From: Streptomyces sp. NRRL S-244
Lineage (GTDB): Bacteria > Actinomycetota > Actinomycetes > Streptomycetales > Streptomycetaceae
Direction of reading: 5' to 3'
DNA: 64,000 bases
Assembly: GCF_000717915.1 (NCBI RefSeq)
Contig: NZ_JOCX01000002.1
Span: 1 to 64,000, forward strand
Within the stretch, counting starts at the first letter, position 1. Each line of letters starts with the position of its first letter. Shown piece after piece: positions 36,760-45,289 of this stretch. Position numbers and translations under genes: made by a program. Below the pieces are notes generated by a model that worked only from the letters and a program-made list of their open reading frames with translations, was not told where the DNA came from and made no database searches.

Positions 36760-37551
36760 TCAGTTCAGCAGGGCCCTGGCCGACAGGGCCTCGCCGCGGA
36801 TCCGCGCCGCGGCCGGCGGATCGATCGCATCGACCACCTGCGCGTAGGACTCCATCTCGGCGGCGCCGAACGCGAACTCCCCCCGCTCGACCAGCAGCTT
36901 CGCCCGCTCGTACCGCAAGGACGCCGGATGCGAGGGCAGCAGCAGCGACAGCTCCAGCGCCCACAGCGCCACCCCCGAGTGCTCCGGCCGCGCCGACGCC
37001 CACGCCCTGATGTTGTTCAGGATCCGCAGGACGATGTCCAGCGTCCGCGCGGGCGTCCGCGGCTCGGCCGCCTGCTCCGCGGGCCCGGCCCCCAGCGAGG
37101 CGCCCCCGGCGAACGGGTCCACCACCAGCCCCTCGTCCGGATCCCCGAACCCCACCACGAAGTGTCCCGGCAGCCCCAGCCCGTACACCGGCGCACCCGC
37201 GCGCCGCGCGACCTCCAGCCAGACGACGGACAGGAGGATCGGCAGGCCCCGGCGCCGCCGCAGCACCTCGTGCAGCAGCGAGGACGACAGCCGGTCGTAG
37301 TCCGCGGGCGTGCCGTGGAAGCCCATCCTGCCGCCCAGCAGCTCCGTCACCGCCGAGGCCCAGGCCTTCCCGCCGCGCAGCCCGTACGGCAGCATCCCCG
37401 CCAGCCGGTCCAGCTCGATCTGCGCCCAGTCCATGGCCCGCTCGTCCAGCTCCGGATCCGCCTCCGCGGCCAGCAGCAGGCACAGCAGGGCCAGGTCCGG
37501 CCGCTCCGAGCGGGCCTCCTCCGCGAACCGCGCCCGGGACTCCGCGCTCAT
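36760..37551 (-). CDS. SirB1-family transglutaminase-like protein
   Basis: 263 residues. The central segment RGLPILLSVVWLEVARRAGAPVYGLGLPGHFVVGF is the SirB1/transglutaminase-like core, with the histidine of GHF and the aspartate of VVDPFAGG. The cysteine nucleophile of true transglutaminases is replaced by serine or leucine in this segment, so an enzymatic role is doubtful. The C-terminus is TPR-like (RYERAKLLVERGEF). ATG 37551 overlaps the GNAT gene stop by 4 nt, so the pair is an operon. Confidence 0.87.
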   Translation of the reverse strand: MSAESRARFAEEARSERPDLALLCLLLAAEADPELDERAMDWAQIELDRLAGMLPYGLRGGKAWASAVTELLGGRMGFHGTPADYDRLSSSLLHEVLRRRRGLPILLSVVWLEVARRAGAPVYGLGLPGHFVVGFGDPDEGLVVDPFAGGASLGAGPAEQAAEPRTPARTLDIVLRILNNIRAWASARPEHSGVALWALELSLLLPSHPASLRYERAKLLVERGEFAFGAAEMESYAQVVDAIDPPAAARIRGEALSARALLN

Positions 37552-38564
37552 CGCGCGGCCCCCGCGGCCGGGGCCGTCTCCGCCCGGGACCGGAAGTGGT
37601 GGTACGCGTGGTGCGTCGCAAAGCCCAGCCCGTCGTACAGCGCCAGCGCACCCGCGTTGTCCGCCTCCACCTGGAGCCACGCCGCCGACGCGCCCTCCTC
37701 CAGCGCCCGCCGGGCCAGTACCGCCATCACCGCCGTGCCCAGGCCCCCGCGCCGGTGCTCCGGGTCGACCTCGACCGCCGCGAAGCCGGCCCACCGGCCG
37801 TCCACCACCAGCCGCCCGATCGCCCGCCCGGGCAGCGTCGCGAACCACACCGAGGGCCCCGCGACCAGCACCCGCCGGGCCACCTCCGGGTCCTTGACCC
37901 GCCCGTACATCCCGAGCCACTCCTCGTCCGGGGCGCGGGTCAGCCGTACCCCGGAGTCGGTGGCACCGGTGTCCACGTCCGCGATCGGCGCCAGCGCCGC
38001 GATCCGGACCTGGGCCGACACCTCGTTCACCCAGCCCCGGCGCTCCAGCTCCGCGCCCAGCAGCTCCTGGGTGCCGACCGCGCCCGTGGCCGTCTGCACG
38101 TACGCCGGAAGTTCACGTTCCGCGTACCAGGCCGTCACTCGCGCGAGTGCTTCGTCCAGCGGGACCCCGGGGTCGCCGAGCGGCAGCACGGAATTGGCCC
38201 GCCGGGTGAAGCCGCCGGCCGCCCGCAGCGTCCACTCGCCCAGCGGCTCGCTCTCCAGCGGCTGCCAGGCCCGCGCGCCGACCCGCGCCAGCTCCTCGAA
38301 AGAGGCCGCGGGACCCCGCCGCCGGGCCGGTGCCGGGGGCACGATCTTGCCCGCCACCAGCGACGATTCCAAGATGCGGACGGACTCGCCGCTCTTTCGT
38401 GTGATCGTCAGCACACCTTGGTCCCAGGATGTGAGAACCCCTACCGTGTCAGTGAACGACGGCGCCTTGTCCGCCCCGCTCTCGACCCGTCGTATAGAGA
38501 CTCGTTTACCCACGTCAGCCGGGGTAATACGGATCTCCAGCAGCCCACCGGCAGTGATTTCCAC
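37548..38564 (-). CDS. GNAT N-acetyltransferase with N-terminal SH3-like domain
   Basis: 338 residues. Residues 1-75 (VGKRVSIRRVE...VLTSWDQGVLTITRKSG) look like a small SH3-like barrel, as in the Rv0428c-type acetyltransferases. The C-terminal GNAT fold has EVDPEHRRGGLGTAVMAVL with the RRGGLG acetyl-CoA loop, and ADNAGALALYDGLGF. GTG 38564 has AGGAGGGG somewhat far upstream. It is divergent from fdxA, with about 117 bp between. Substrate unknown. Confidence 0.88.
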   Translation of the reverse strand: MEITAGGLLEIRITPADVGKRVSIRRVESGADKAPSFTDTVGVLTSWDQGVLTITRKSGESVRILESSLVAGKIVPPAPARRRGPAASFEELARVGARAWQPLESEPLGEWTLRAAGGFTRRANSVLPLGDPGVPLDEALARVTAWYAERELPAYVQTATGAVGTQELLGAELERRGWVNEVSAQVRIAALAPIADVDTGATDSGVRLTRAPDEEWLGMYGRVKDPEVARRVLVAGPSVWFATLPGRAIGRLVVDGRWAGFAAVEVDPEHRRGGLGTAVMAVLARRALEEGASAAWLQVEADNAGALALYDGLGFATHHAYHHFRSRAETAPAAGAAR

Positions 38565-38584
38565 AGCTCTGTCCGCCCCTCCTG

Positions 38585-38613
38585 TTCGGATCGTGCCCGG
38601 GAACGGAGATACT
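38585..38613 (+). promoter_or_regulatory. Candidate promoter of fdxA
   Basis: TTCGGA (38585-38590) and GATACT (38608-38613) are 17 nt apart, about 70 nt before the fdxA GTG. The -35 is a poor match, so this is tentative. Confidence 0.35.
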
Positions 38614-38681
38614 AGGCGTGGGCATCGACGACGCCGCGCTCCCGCGCGATATGGAAAGCCCTACCGAGGAGGAACGAGAGC

Positions 38682-39011
38682 GTGACCTACGTCATCGCGG
38701 AGCCTTGTGTCGACGTCAAGGACAAGGCATGCATCGAAGAGTGCCCCGTCGACTGCATCTACGAGGGCCAGCGGTCCTTGTACATCCACCCGGACGAGTG
38801 CGTCGACTGTGGTGCGTGTGAGCCGGTCTGCCCGGTCGAGGCCATCTTCTACGAGGACGACACTCCGGAAGAGTGGAAGGACTACTACAAGGCGAACGTC
38901 GAGTTCTTCGACGAGCTCGGTTCGCCCGGTGGTGCCTCCAAGCTGGGCCTGATCGAGCGTGATCACCCGTTCGTCGCGGCGCAACCGGCGGACATCAACG
39001 CGAGTCACTGA
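38682..39011 (+). CDS. fdxA: Seven-iron ferredoxin
   Basis: 109 residues. Cysteines C9, C17, C21, C25 and C40, C43, C46, C50 form the 3Fe-4S and 4Fe-4S cluster pattern (ACIEECPVDC, CVDCGACEPVC), with the spacing of actinobacterial FdxA/FdxC. The acidic C-terminal half (EEWKDYYKANVEFFDELGSPGGASKLG) is usual. GAGGAGGAACGAGA precedes GTG 38682. It is 122 nt ahead of dapC, in a gene pair conserved in actinobacteria. Electron carrier for unidentified partners. Confidence 0.96.
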   Translation: MTYVIAEPCVDVKDKACIEECPVDCIYEGQRSLYIHPDECVDCGACEPVCPVEAIFYEDDTPEEWKDYYKANVEFFDELGSPGGASKLGLIERDHPFVAAQPADINASH

Positions 39012-39133
39012 CGACGGCCGGTACCGCCAGAGCCGTCCCTCGGTCCCGTACGGCCCCCGTGCCGCGCGGGACCGAGCCGTTTGCCCGCACGCACAGCCAG
39101 TACGTCCAGCACCAGTAGAGAGCAGAGAACACC

Positions 39134-40228
39134 GTGGCCGCAGTATCCGCACGTCTTCCCGCCTTCCCCTGGGACAAGCTGGAGCCGTACAAGAAGACGG
39201 CGGCGGCCCACCCGGACGGCATCGTGGACCTGTCCGTGGGCACGCCCGTGGACCCGGTCCCGCAGCTGGTCCAGGACGCCCTCGTCGCGGCCGCCGACTC
39301 TCCGGGCTACCCCACGGTGTGGGGCACCGTCGCGCTGCGCGACGCGATCACCGGCTGGCTGAAGGGCCGCCTCGGCGCGAGCGCCGCCGGGCACCGCAAC
39401 GTCCTGCCGGTCGTCGGCTCCAAGGAGCTGGTGGCCTGGCTGCCGACCCAGCTGGGTCTGGGGGCCGGGGACAAGGTGGCGTACCCCCGGCTCGCGTACC
39501 CCACGTACGAGGTCGGCGCGCGGCTGTGCGGCGCGGAGGCGGTCGTCTACGACGACCCCTGGGACCTCGACCCGGCCGGTGTGAAGCTGCTGTGGCTCAA
39601 CTCCCCGTCCAACCCCACCGGAAAGGTCATCCCGAAGGAAGACCTGGTCCGGATCGTGACCTGGGCGCGCGAGCACGGGATCCTGCTCTTCAGCGACGAG
39701 TGCTACCTGGAGCTGGGCTGGGAGGCCGAGCCCGTCTCCGTCCTGCACGACGACGTCTGCGGCGGATCGTACGAGGGCATCGTCGCCGTCCACTCGCTCT
39801 CGAAGCGCTCCAACCTGGCGGGCTACCGGGCCGCGTTCATCGCCGGTGACGCCGAGGTGCTCGGCGAGCTGCTGGAGATCCGCAAGCACGGCGGCATGAT
39901 GACCCCGGCGCCGGTGCAGGCGGCCACGGTCGCCGCGCTCGGCGACGACGCGCACGTCGCGGAGCAGCGCGGGCGCTACGCGGCGCGGCGCGAGGCGCTG
40001 CGGGCGGCCCTGGAGGCGCACGGCTTCCGGGTCGAGCACAGCGAGGCCAGCCTGTACCTGTGGGTGACCCGGGACGAGCCCTGCTGGGACACGGTCGCCC
40101 ACCTCGCCGGGCTGGGCATCCTGGTCGCGCCGGGCGATTTCTACGGTGCGGCGGGCGCGGAGTTCGTCCGCGTCGCCTTCACGGCGACGGACGAGCGCGT
40201 CGAAGCGGCGGTCAAGCGCCTCGCCTGA
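39134..40228 (+). CDS. dapC: Succinyldiaminopimelate aminotransferase DapC
   Basis: 364-residue class I/II PLP aminotransferase. NSPSNPTGK (N160), SDECYLE (D188) and SLSKRSNLAGYR with the PLP lysine K224 and R232 are present. It transfers an amino group to N-succinyl-2-amino-6-ketopimelate in the succinylase branch of diaminopimelate and lysine synthesis. Related enzymes also act on prephenate, so bifunctionality is possible. dapE, two steps on in the same pathway, is 2 kb downstream. GTG start at 39134. Confidence 0.93.
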   Translation: MAAVSARLPAFPWDKLEPYKKTAAAHPDGIVDLSVGTPVDPVPQLVQDALVAAADSPGYPTVWGTVALRDAITGWLKGRLGASAAGHRNVLPVVGSKELVAWLPTQLGLGAGDKVAYPRLAYPTYEVGARLCGAEAVVYDDPWDLDPAGVKLLWLNSPSNPTGKVIPKEDLVRIVTWAREHGILLFSDECYLELGWEAEPVSVLHDDVCGGSYEGIVAVHSLSKRSNLAGYRAAFIAGDAEVLGELLEIRKHGGMMTPAPVQAATVAALGDDAHVAEQRGRYAARREALRAALEAHGFRVEHSEASLYLWVTRDEPCWDTVAHLAGLGILVAPGDFYGAAGAEFVRVAFTATDERVEAAVKRLA

Positions 40229-40263
40229 CCCGGCCGTCGGCGCGGCCGAGGTCCGCAGACGGC

Positions 40264-40299
40264 CCGAGGGGCCGGGAGCTCGTGCTCCCGGCCCCTCGG
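40264..40299. terminator. 16-bp perfect hairpin between convergent genes
   Basis: CCGAGGGGCCGGGAGC (40264-40279), loop TCGT, GCTCCCGGCCCCTCGG (40284-40299). Serves dapC and the secreted-protein gene that ends 20 nt further on. Confidence 0.9.
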
Positions 40300-40318
40300 T
40301 GTTCCTGCGTGCGGCGGG

Positions 40319-40783
40319 TCAGCCGCCCAGCGGGAGGCCGCCCAGCGGCAGCCCCTGGGTGGGGAGCGCGCCGGTCAGGGTGCCGGTCTGGACGGCGTCG
40401 GTCGGCAGCGCGTCGGTGGGCAGGCCCTTGGTCGGCAGGGCGTCGGTGGGCAGGCCCTTGGTCGGCAGCGCGTCGGTCGGCAGGCCCTTGGCCGGCACCC
40501 CGCCGAGCAGGCCGGTCGCGGTGTCGGTGATCTCCGCGGGGGCGCCGGGTACGGCCTTGGCGGCGGTGTCCGTCGCGGTGGTGGCAGCGGCCTCACCGGT
40601 GCCGACCACGTCGCCCGCGGCGCCGGTGGCGTCCGAGGCGTCGGGGCTGGTGAGCGCGCCCAGCTGCGGCACGGACCCCAGGTCCGCGGCGCTGGCCGCG
40701 CCGGCCGCACCGACCACGGGAGCTGCCCCGGCTGCGAGCAGCAGCGCGGTACGGGCGATCCGGCGGGTCAGGGGGAGGGACAT
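40319..40783 (-). CDS. Secreted repetitive protein
   Basis: 154 residues. The N-terminal RRIARTALLLAAGAAPVVGAAGAASAAD is a signal peptide with cleavage near residue 32. The mature part is Ala/Thr/Asp-rich and then has decapeptide repeats of the KGLPTDALPT type, ending LPLGGLPLGG. There is no cysteine and no catalytic motif. It looks like an extracellular low-complexity or structural protein. Codon bias is that of a Streptomyces gene, and GGAGG-like purines (GGGGGAGGG in the coding strand's first codons) are weak as a start signal. Function unknown. Confidence 0.75.
   Translation of the reverse strand: MSLPLTRRIARTALLLAAGAAPVVGAAGAASAADLGSVPQLGALTSPDASDATGAAGDVVGTGEAAATTATDTAAKAVPGAPAEITDTATGLLGGVPAKGLPTDALPTKGLPTDALPTKGLPTDALPTDAVQTGTLTGALPTQGLPLGGLPLGG
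40403..40493 (-). repeat. 30-bp tandem repeats in the secreted-protein gene
   Basis: Three near-identical 30-nt units encode KGLPTDALPT. Differences are single silent bases, so the array is recent or gene-converted and its copy number may vary. Confidence 0.8.
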
Positions 40784-41021
40784 GATGCTCCTAAGCGGTA
40801 GCGGCTGAGTACGCCGTGTACAACCGCTCGGGGGGCGGGTGGAGTTGCGGAGACATCGGGTAAAGGATCAGTAACGCATCGTTTAATCGGCCTGCGCTAC
40901 AACCTCATCGGATGCGCGCCGACCAGCGGTTCCGTCCTCCAGGAGGCGGATCGGGCCGCTGCCCGGTCACCCCCGCACGGGGGACGCCTCGTACAGGCGA
41001 GCCCACGGCGGCGGCAGCCCG

Positions 41022-41987
41022 TCACTGGGCCACGAAGATCCGTACCGAGCCGTCCTCCGCGCGGTGGGGATCGACGGCCCCGGTCTTGCCCTGCGGGCCG
41101 GCGGGGCCCAGCTGCTGCCACTCGCCCTTCGCCTGGCCCGCCACCCAGCTCGCCGGGCCGTACGAGACCCGGACGACCCCCATCCCGCGCGAGTTGGCCA
41201 CCGCCCAGCCCGCCATCACCTTGCTGCCGCGCGCCGCGGAGGCCCCGCCGTCCTTCTTCTCGACGAACGTCACCTCGGCCTCCTTGACCTTCCCGGCCGC
41301 GTCCTGCGTACGGCGCGGCTCCGCCGGAGCGTTGTGCATCTTGGCCTTGGCGAAGATCCGGGTGAGCTCCGTGCGCACCTTCTCCGGGTCGCCCGGCGCG
41401 GTCGGCGCGGGTCCGCCACAGGTCAGCTCGCCGTCCCCGGCGAACGCCGCCGCGATCACGACCGCTTCCGACTCGTGCTTCGCGTACGCCTCGGGGTAGC
41501 CGCTGCGCTGCACCTCCTGCGCGGCCTCCGTCAACGGGAGCTGCGCGTACCCCTTGACCTCGACGAGGTGGTCGTAGAACTTCCCGGCCGAGTACACCGG
41601 GTCCATGATCTGCGCCTCGGTGCCCCAGCCCATCGAGGTCCGCTGCTGGAACAGGCCCAGCGAATCCCGGTCGCCGTGGGGGAGGTTGCGCAGCCCCGAC
41701 TCCTGCATCGCGGTCGCCAGCGCGATGGTCACCGCCCGGTCCGGCAGGCCCTTGGCGACGCCGACCGCCGCTATGGTCGCCGCGTTGCCCGCCTGTTCCG
41801 GGGTCATGTCGACGCCGGTCGGACTCGTCCGCACGCTGGCCGTACAGTGCGGCGCGCCGCCACCGCCGTTCGTGGTGTTGTACTGCACGGCGAAGTAGCC
41901 GATCAGCGCGAGCAGCACCAACACACCGGCGCACGTGAGCAGCGGCCGACGTCGGCGACGAGGACGGGAGGGATCGTTCCGGGTCAC
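41022..41987 (-). CDS. Membrane-anchored protein with lytic-transglycosylase-like core
   Basis: About 321 residues. A basic start (RNDPSRPRRRRR) and a single helix (LLTCAGVLVLLALIGYFAV) point to a signal anchor. The outside part has PEQAGNAATIAAVGVAKGLPDRAVTIALATAMQESGLRN and DSLGLFQQR, which resemble the glutamate and GLFQ motifs of Slt/resuscitation-type muramidases. The start is uncertain: GTG 41987 has GGTGGG upstream, while GTGs at 41996 and 42023 are in frame. Divergent from dapE. Activity on peptidoglycan is inferred. Confidence 0.8.
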   Translation of the reverse strand: MTRNDPSRPRRRRRPLLTCAGVLVLLALIGYFAVQYNTTNGGGGAPHCTASVRTSPTGVDMTPEQAGNAATIAAVGVAKGLPDRAVTIALATAMQESGLRNLPHGDRDSLGLFQQRTSMGWGTEAQIMDPVYSAGKFYDHLVEVKGYAQLPLTEAAQEVQRSGYPEAYAKHESEAVVIAAAFAGDGELTCGGPAPTAPGDPEKVRTELTRIFAKAKMHNAPAEPRRTQDAAGKVKEAEVTFVEKKDGGASAARGSKVMAGWAVANSRGMGVVRVSYGPASWVAGQAKGEWQQLGPAGPQGKTGAVDPHRAEDGSVRIFVAQ

Positions 41988-42073
41988 GGCGCCCACCGTA
42001 CTTGAGCCATGCGACGCGTCCACCGGCCGGACGTGAGAGCTTCGCCGCAGTCCTGGGCATTAGGGTCAGAGCC

Positions 42074-43153
42074 ATGTCCGAATCCGAGCTGGACCTCACC
42101 CTGGACGCCGCCGAGCTGACCGCCCGGCTCGTCGACATCCCGTCCGTGAGCGGCGACGAAAAGGTCCTCGCCGACCTGGTGGAGCACGCGCTGCGCGCCC
42201 TGCCGCACCTCACGGTCGACCGGTACGGCAACAACGTCGTGGCCCGTACGAACCTCGGCAGGGCCGAGCGCGTCGTCCTCGCCGGCCACCTCGACACCGT
42301 GCCGATCGCCGGCAACGTCCCGTCCCGCCTGGACGAGAACGACGTCCTGTGGGGTTGCGGAACGACCGACATGAAATCCGGCGTCGCCGTACAGCTGCGC
42401 ATCGCCGCGACCGTGCCCGCTCCCAACCGCGATCTCACCTTCGTCTTCTACGACCAGGAGGAGGTCGCCGCCGACCTCAACGGCCTGGGCAAGGTCGCCG
42501 AGGCCCACCCCGACTGGCTGACCGGCGACTTCGCGGTCCTGCTGGAGCCGTCGAACGCCGAGGTCGAGGGCGGCTGCCAGGGCACCCTGCGCGTCCTGCT
42601 CCGCACGTCCGGCGAGCGCGCCCACTCCGCGCGCAGCTGGATGGGCTCCAACGCCATCCACGCGGCGGCCCCGATTCTCGCCAAACTCGCGGCGTACGAG
42701 CCCCGCAAGCCGGTGATCGACGGCCTGGAGTACCACGAGGGCCTGAACGCGGTCCGGATCGAGGGCGGCGTCGCCAACAACGTCATCCCCGACGCGTGCA
42801 CGGTGACGGTCAACTTCCGATTCGCCCCTGACCGCAGCATGGACGAGGCGATCGCCCACGTACGGGAGGTCTTCGCGGACTGCGGCGTCGACGAGTTCGT
42901 CATCGACGACTTCTCGGGCGGCGCCCTCCCCGGCCTCTCCCACCCCGCCGCGGCCGCGTTCATGGAGGCGGTCGGCGGCCGCGCCATGCCGAAGTTCGGC
43001 TGGACGGACGTCTCCCGCTTCAGCGCCCTCGGCGTTCCGGCGGTCAACTACGGCCCGGGCGACGCCCTGCTGGCCCACAAGGTCGACGAGCGCGTGGAGA
43101 CGAAGGCGATCCTCCACTGCGAGGAACGACTCCGCGCCTGGCTGACCTCCTGA
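42074..43153 (+). CDS. dapE: Succinyl-diaminopimelate desuccinylase DapE
   Basis: 359-residue M20 zinc hydrolase that cleaves N-succinyl-LL-diaminopimelate. Metal and catalytic residues include H72 and D74 (GHLDTVP), D99 (GTTDMKSG), E129/E130 (YDQEE) and the late HKVDERVE. A TAGGGT at 42061-42066 lies only 7 nt before ATG 42074 and there is no ribosome site, so the message is probably leaderless. It works in the same pathway as dapC upstream. Confidence 0.95.
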   Translation: MSESELDLTLDAAELTARLVDIPSVSGDEKVLADLVEHALRALPHLTVDRYGNNVVARTNLGRAERVVLAGHLDTVPIAGNVPSRLDENDVLWGCGTTDMKSGVAVQLRIAATVPAPNRDLTFVFYDQEEVAADLNGLGKVAEAHPDWLTGDFAVLLEPSNAEVEGGCQGTLRVLLRTSGERAHSARSWMGSNAIHAAAPILAKLAAYEPRKPVIDGLEYHEGLNAVRIEGGVANNVIPDACTVTVNFRFAPDRSMDEAIAHVREVFADCGVDEFVIDDFSGGALPGLSHPAAAAFMEAVGGRAMPKFGWTDVSRFSALGVPAVNYGPGDALLAHKVDERVETKAILHCEERLRAWLTS

Positions 43154-43217
43154 ATTCCGCTTCTCGTCACCTTTGTGCGCCTAGGCTGATCCAACGATCA
43201 GCAGGAGGGAGCACATC

Positions 43218-43985
43218 ATGGGCAACCACCGCACTTCCGACGGGGACGCTCGTCGCCGGCCCGAGGAGCAGCAGCTCGGGCCGGTGCTGCGCAGGAGGAG
43301 CCAGGTGCAGGCGGGCAGTACGACGGACCAGCGGCTGCTGGATTCCGCCGGGCCTTCCGAGTGGGTGCACACCGATCCCTGGCGGGTCCTGCGCATCCAG
43401 TCGGAGTTCATCGAAGGCTTCGGCACGCTGGCCGAGCTGCCGCCGGCGATCAGCGTGTTCGGCTCGGCCCGTACGCCCGCCGGCTCGCCGGAGTACGAGG
43501 CCGGCGTGCAGATCGGCAGCGCGCTCGTCGAGGCCGGCTTCGCGGTGATCACGGGCGGCGGCCCGGGCGCGATGGAGGCGGCCAACAAGGGCGCCCGGGA
43601 GGCCAACGGGATCTCCGTGGGCCTGGGCATCGAGCTCCCCTTCGAGCAGGGGCTCAACCAGCACGTGGACCTCGGGCTGAACTTCCGGTACTTCTTCGTC
43701 CGCAAGACGATGTTCGTGAAGTACAGCCAGGGCTTCGTGGTCCTGCCGGGCGGACTCGGCACGCTGGACGAGCTGTTCGAGGCCCTGACCCTGGTCCAGA
43801 CCCAGAAGATCACCCGGTTCCCGATCGTGCTGTTCGGGTCGCAGTACTGGTCGGGCCTGGTCGACTGGCTGAAGAACACCGTGATCGCGCAGGGCAAGGC
43901 CTCGGAGCGCGACCTCTACCTCTTCCACGTCACGGACGACGTGGACGAGGCGATCGCGCTGGTGACGAAGGAAGTCGGCAAGTAG
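43218..43985 (+). CDS. LOG-family (TIGR00730) Rossmann-fold protein
   Basis: 255 residues. GGGPGAME (113-120) and PGGLGTLDE (177-185) are the phosphoribohydrolase motifs of the lysine-decarboxylase-like/LOG family, which release cytokinin-type bases or hydrolyse nucleotide monophosphates. About 70 residues precede the fold (polar, Arg/Gln-rich), longer than the ~190-residue minimal LOG. GGAGGGAGCACATC precedes ATG 43218, and TAGGCT upstream may be its -10. Real substrate unknown. Confidence 0.9.
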   Translation: MGNHRTSDGDARRRPEEQQLGPVLRRRSQVQAGSTTDQRLLDSAGPSEWVHTDPWRVLRIQSEFIEGFGTLAELPPAISVFGSARTPAGSPEYEAGVQIGSALVEAGFAVITGGGPGAMEAANKGAREANGISVGLGIELPFEQGLNQHVDLGLNFRYFFVRKTMFVKYSQGFVVLPGGLGTLDELFEALTLVQTQKITRFPIVLFGSQYWSGLVDWLKNTVIAQGKASERDLYLFHVTDDVDEAIALVTKEVGK

Positions 43986-44014
43986 CCGCCACCGCCGCGA
44001 CGGCCGCCCCGCCG

Positions 44015-44403
44015 CTACGCGAGCCCCCGGCGGGCCACCGCCGGGGGCCGGTGGCCCCGGATCGAGGCCACCATGTCCAGGAGCCGTTTCTTCACGCCGC
44101 TCTCGCGCGGTTCGGCGCCGGGGCGCCTCACCGGCTTCGAGTGGCTGCGCCGGCCTCCGGCCGTCGGGCCGTGTGGCTCAGGCCAGTCCCCGGCGCGCCA
44201 CCGCGGGCGGCCGGTGGCCCCGGATCGAGGCCACCATGTCCAGGAGCCGTTTCTTCACGCCGCTCTCGCGCGGTTCGGCGCCGGGGCGCCTCACCGGCTT
44301 CGTGCGGCTGCGCCGGCCTCCGGCCGTCGGGCCGTGTGGCTCAGGCCAGTCCCCGGCGCGCCACCGCGGGGGGCCGGTGGCCCCGGATCGAGGCCACCAT
44401 GTC
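44015..44403. repeat. 163-bp imperfect tandem repeat spanning the folP 3' end
   Basis: The block ATCGAGGCCACCATGTCC occurs at 44061, 44224 and 44387, exactly 163 bp apart each time. Units at about 44178-44340 and 44015-44177 follow the genuine folP end (44341-44403), and each repeats the last ~60 nt of folP plus about 100 nt downstream. The middle copy also repeats the stop region. The outer copy has diverged. It fills the gap between the convergent LOG and folP genes (43986-44340), which otherwise holds no gene. Confidence 0.9.
44023..44048. terminator. 11-bp hairpin after the LOG gene
   Basis: GCCCCCGGCGG (44023-44033), loop GCCA, CCGCCGGGGGC (44038-44048). It is within the most distant repeat copy; the other copies lack a perfect form. 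Confidence 0.7.
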
Positions 44404-45201
44404 CAGGATCTGCTTGGTTTCCGCGACCTCGTGGACCCGGTAGACCTGGGCGCCGAGCCAGGCCGAGACGGCCGTCGTGGCCAGGGTGCCCAGCAGGCGC
44501 TCCTTGACCGGCTTGTCGAGGGTCTCGCCGACGAAGTCCTTGTTGGACAGGGAGACCAGCACCGGCCAGCCGGTGTCCGCCATCTCGCCCAGCCGGCGCG
44601 TGGCCTCCAGCGAGTGGCGGGTGTTCTTCCCGAAGTCGTGGCCCGGGTCGATCATGATCGCGTCGCGCCGGACGCCGAGCGCGGCCGCGCGCTCCGCGAG
44701 CCCGACCGTGACCCGCAGGATGTCCTCCATCACGTCCTCGTACGTGATCCGGTGCGGCCGGGTGCGCGGCTCGACCCCGCCCGCGTGGGTGCAGACCAGG
44801 CCGGCGCCGTGGCGGGCCGCGACCTCGGCCAGCTTCGGGTCCACCCCGCCCCAGGCGTCGTTCAGAACGTCGGCCCCGGCTTCGCACACGGCCTCGCCGA
44901 CCTCGTGCCGCCAGGTGTCGACGCTGATCACCACGTCCGGGTGGCGGCGCCGCACCTCGGCCACGAAGCCCACCGTGCGCCGGGCCTCCTCGGCCGCGTC
45001 CACGTGCTCGCCCGGACCCGCCTTGACCCCGCCGATGTCGATGATCGCGGCGCCCTCGGCGACGGCCTGCTCGACCCGGTCCAGCGCGGGCTCGTCGCGG
45101 AACGTCGCACCCTGGTCGTAGAAGGAGTCCGGAGTCCGGTTCACGATGGCCATGATCACCGGCTCGTGGGTGTCGAACTCGCGCCTGCCCAGTCGCAGCA
45201 T
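44341..45201 (-). CDS. folP: Dihydropteroate synthase-family protein (FolP2-like)
   Basis: 286 residues. MAIVNRTPDSFYDQG (pterin-site loop), DIGGVKAGPGE, VSVDTWRH, NDAWGG and DPGHDFGKNTRHS are TIM-barrel DHPS signatures. GGAGGAAAGAACGGG precedes ATG 45201. No folE, folB or folK is adjacent. The neighbours (LOG, DivIVA-like, tag, DUF3117) are those of mycobacterial folP2, and the leprosy FolP2 paralogue is reported not to act as a DHPS. So the enzyme may have another role and a separate folate-cluster folP is expected elsewhere. The 3' end is tandemly duplicated downstream. Confidence 0.9.
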   Translation of the reverse strand: MLRLGRREFDTHEPVIMAIVNRTPDSFYDQGATFRDEPALDRVEQAVAEGAAIIDIGGVKAGPGEHVDAAEEARRTVGFVAEVRRRHPDVVISVDTWRHEVGEAVCEAGADVLNDAWGGVDPKLAEVAARHGAGLVCTHAGGVEPRTRPHRITYEDVMEDILRVTVGLAERAAALGVRRDAIMIDPGHDFGKNTRHSLEATRRLGEMADTGWPVLVSLSNKDFVGETLDKPVKERLLGTLATTAVSAWLGAQVYRVHEVAETKQILDMVASIRGHRPPAVARRGLA

Positions 45202-45289
45202 CCCGTTCTTTCCTCCTCCGGCGGCCCTCGCGCCTCGCTGCGACCTTAACCTGGTGGCCGGTGGCCCGATGTCTCTCAGGGAGTTGCTC

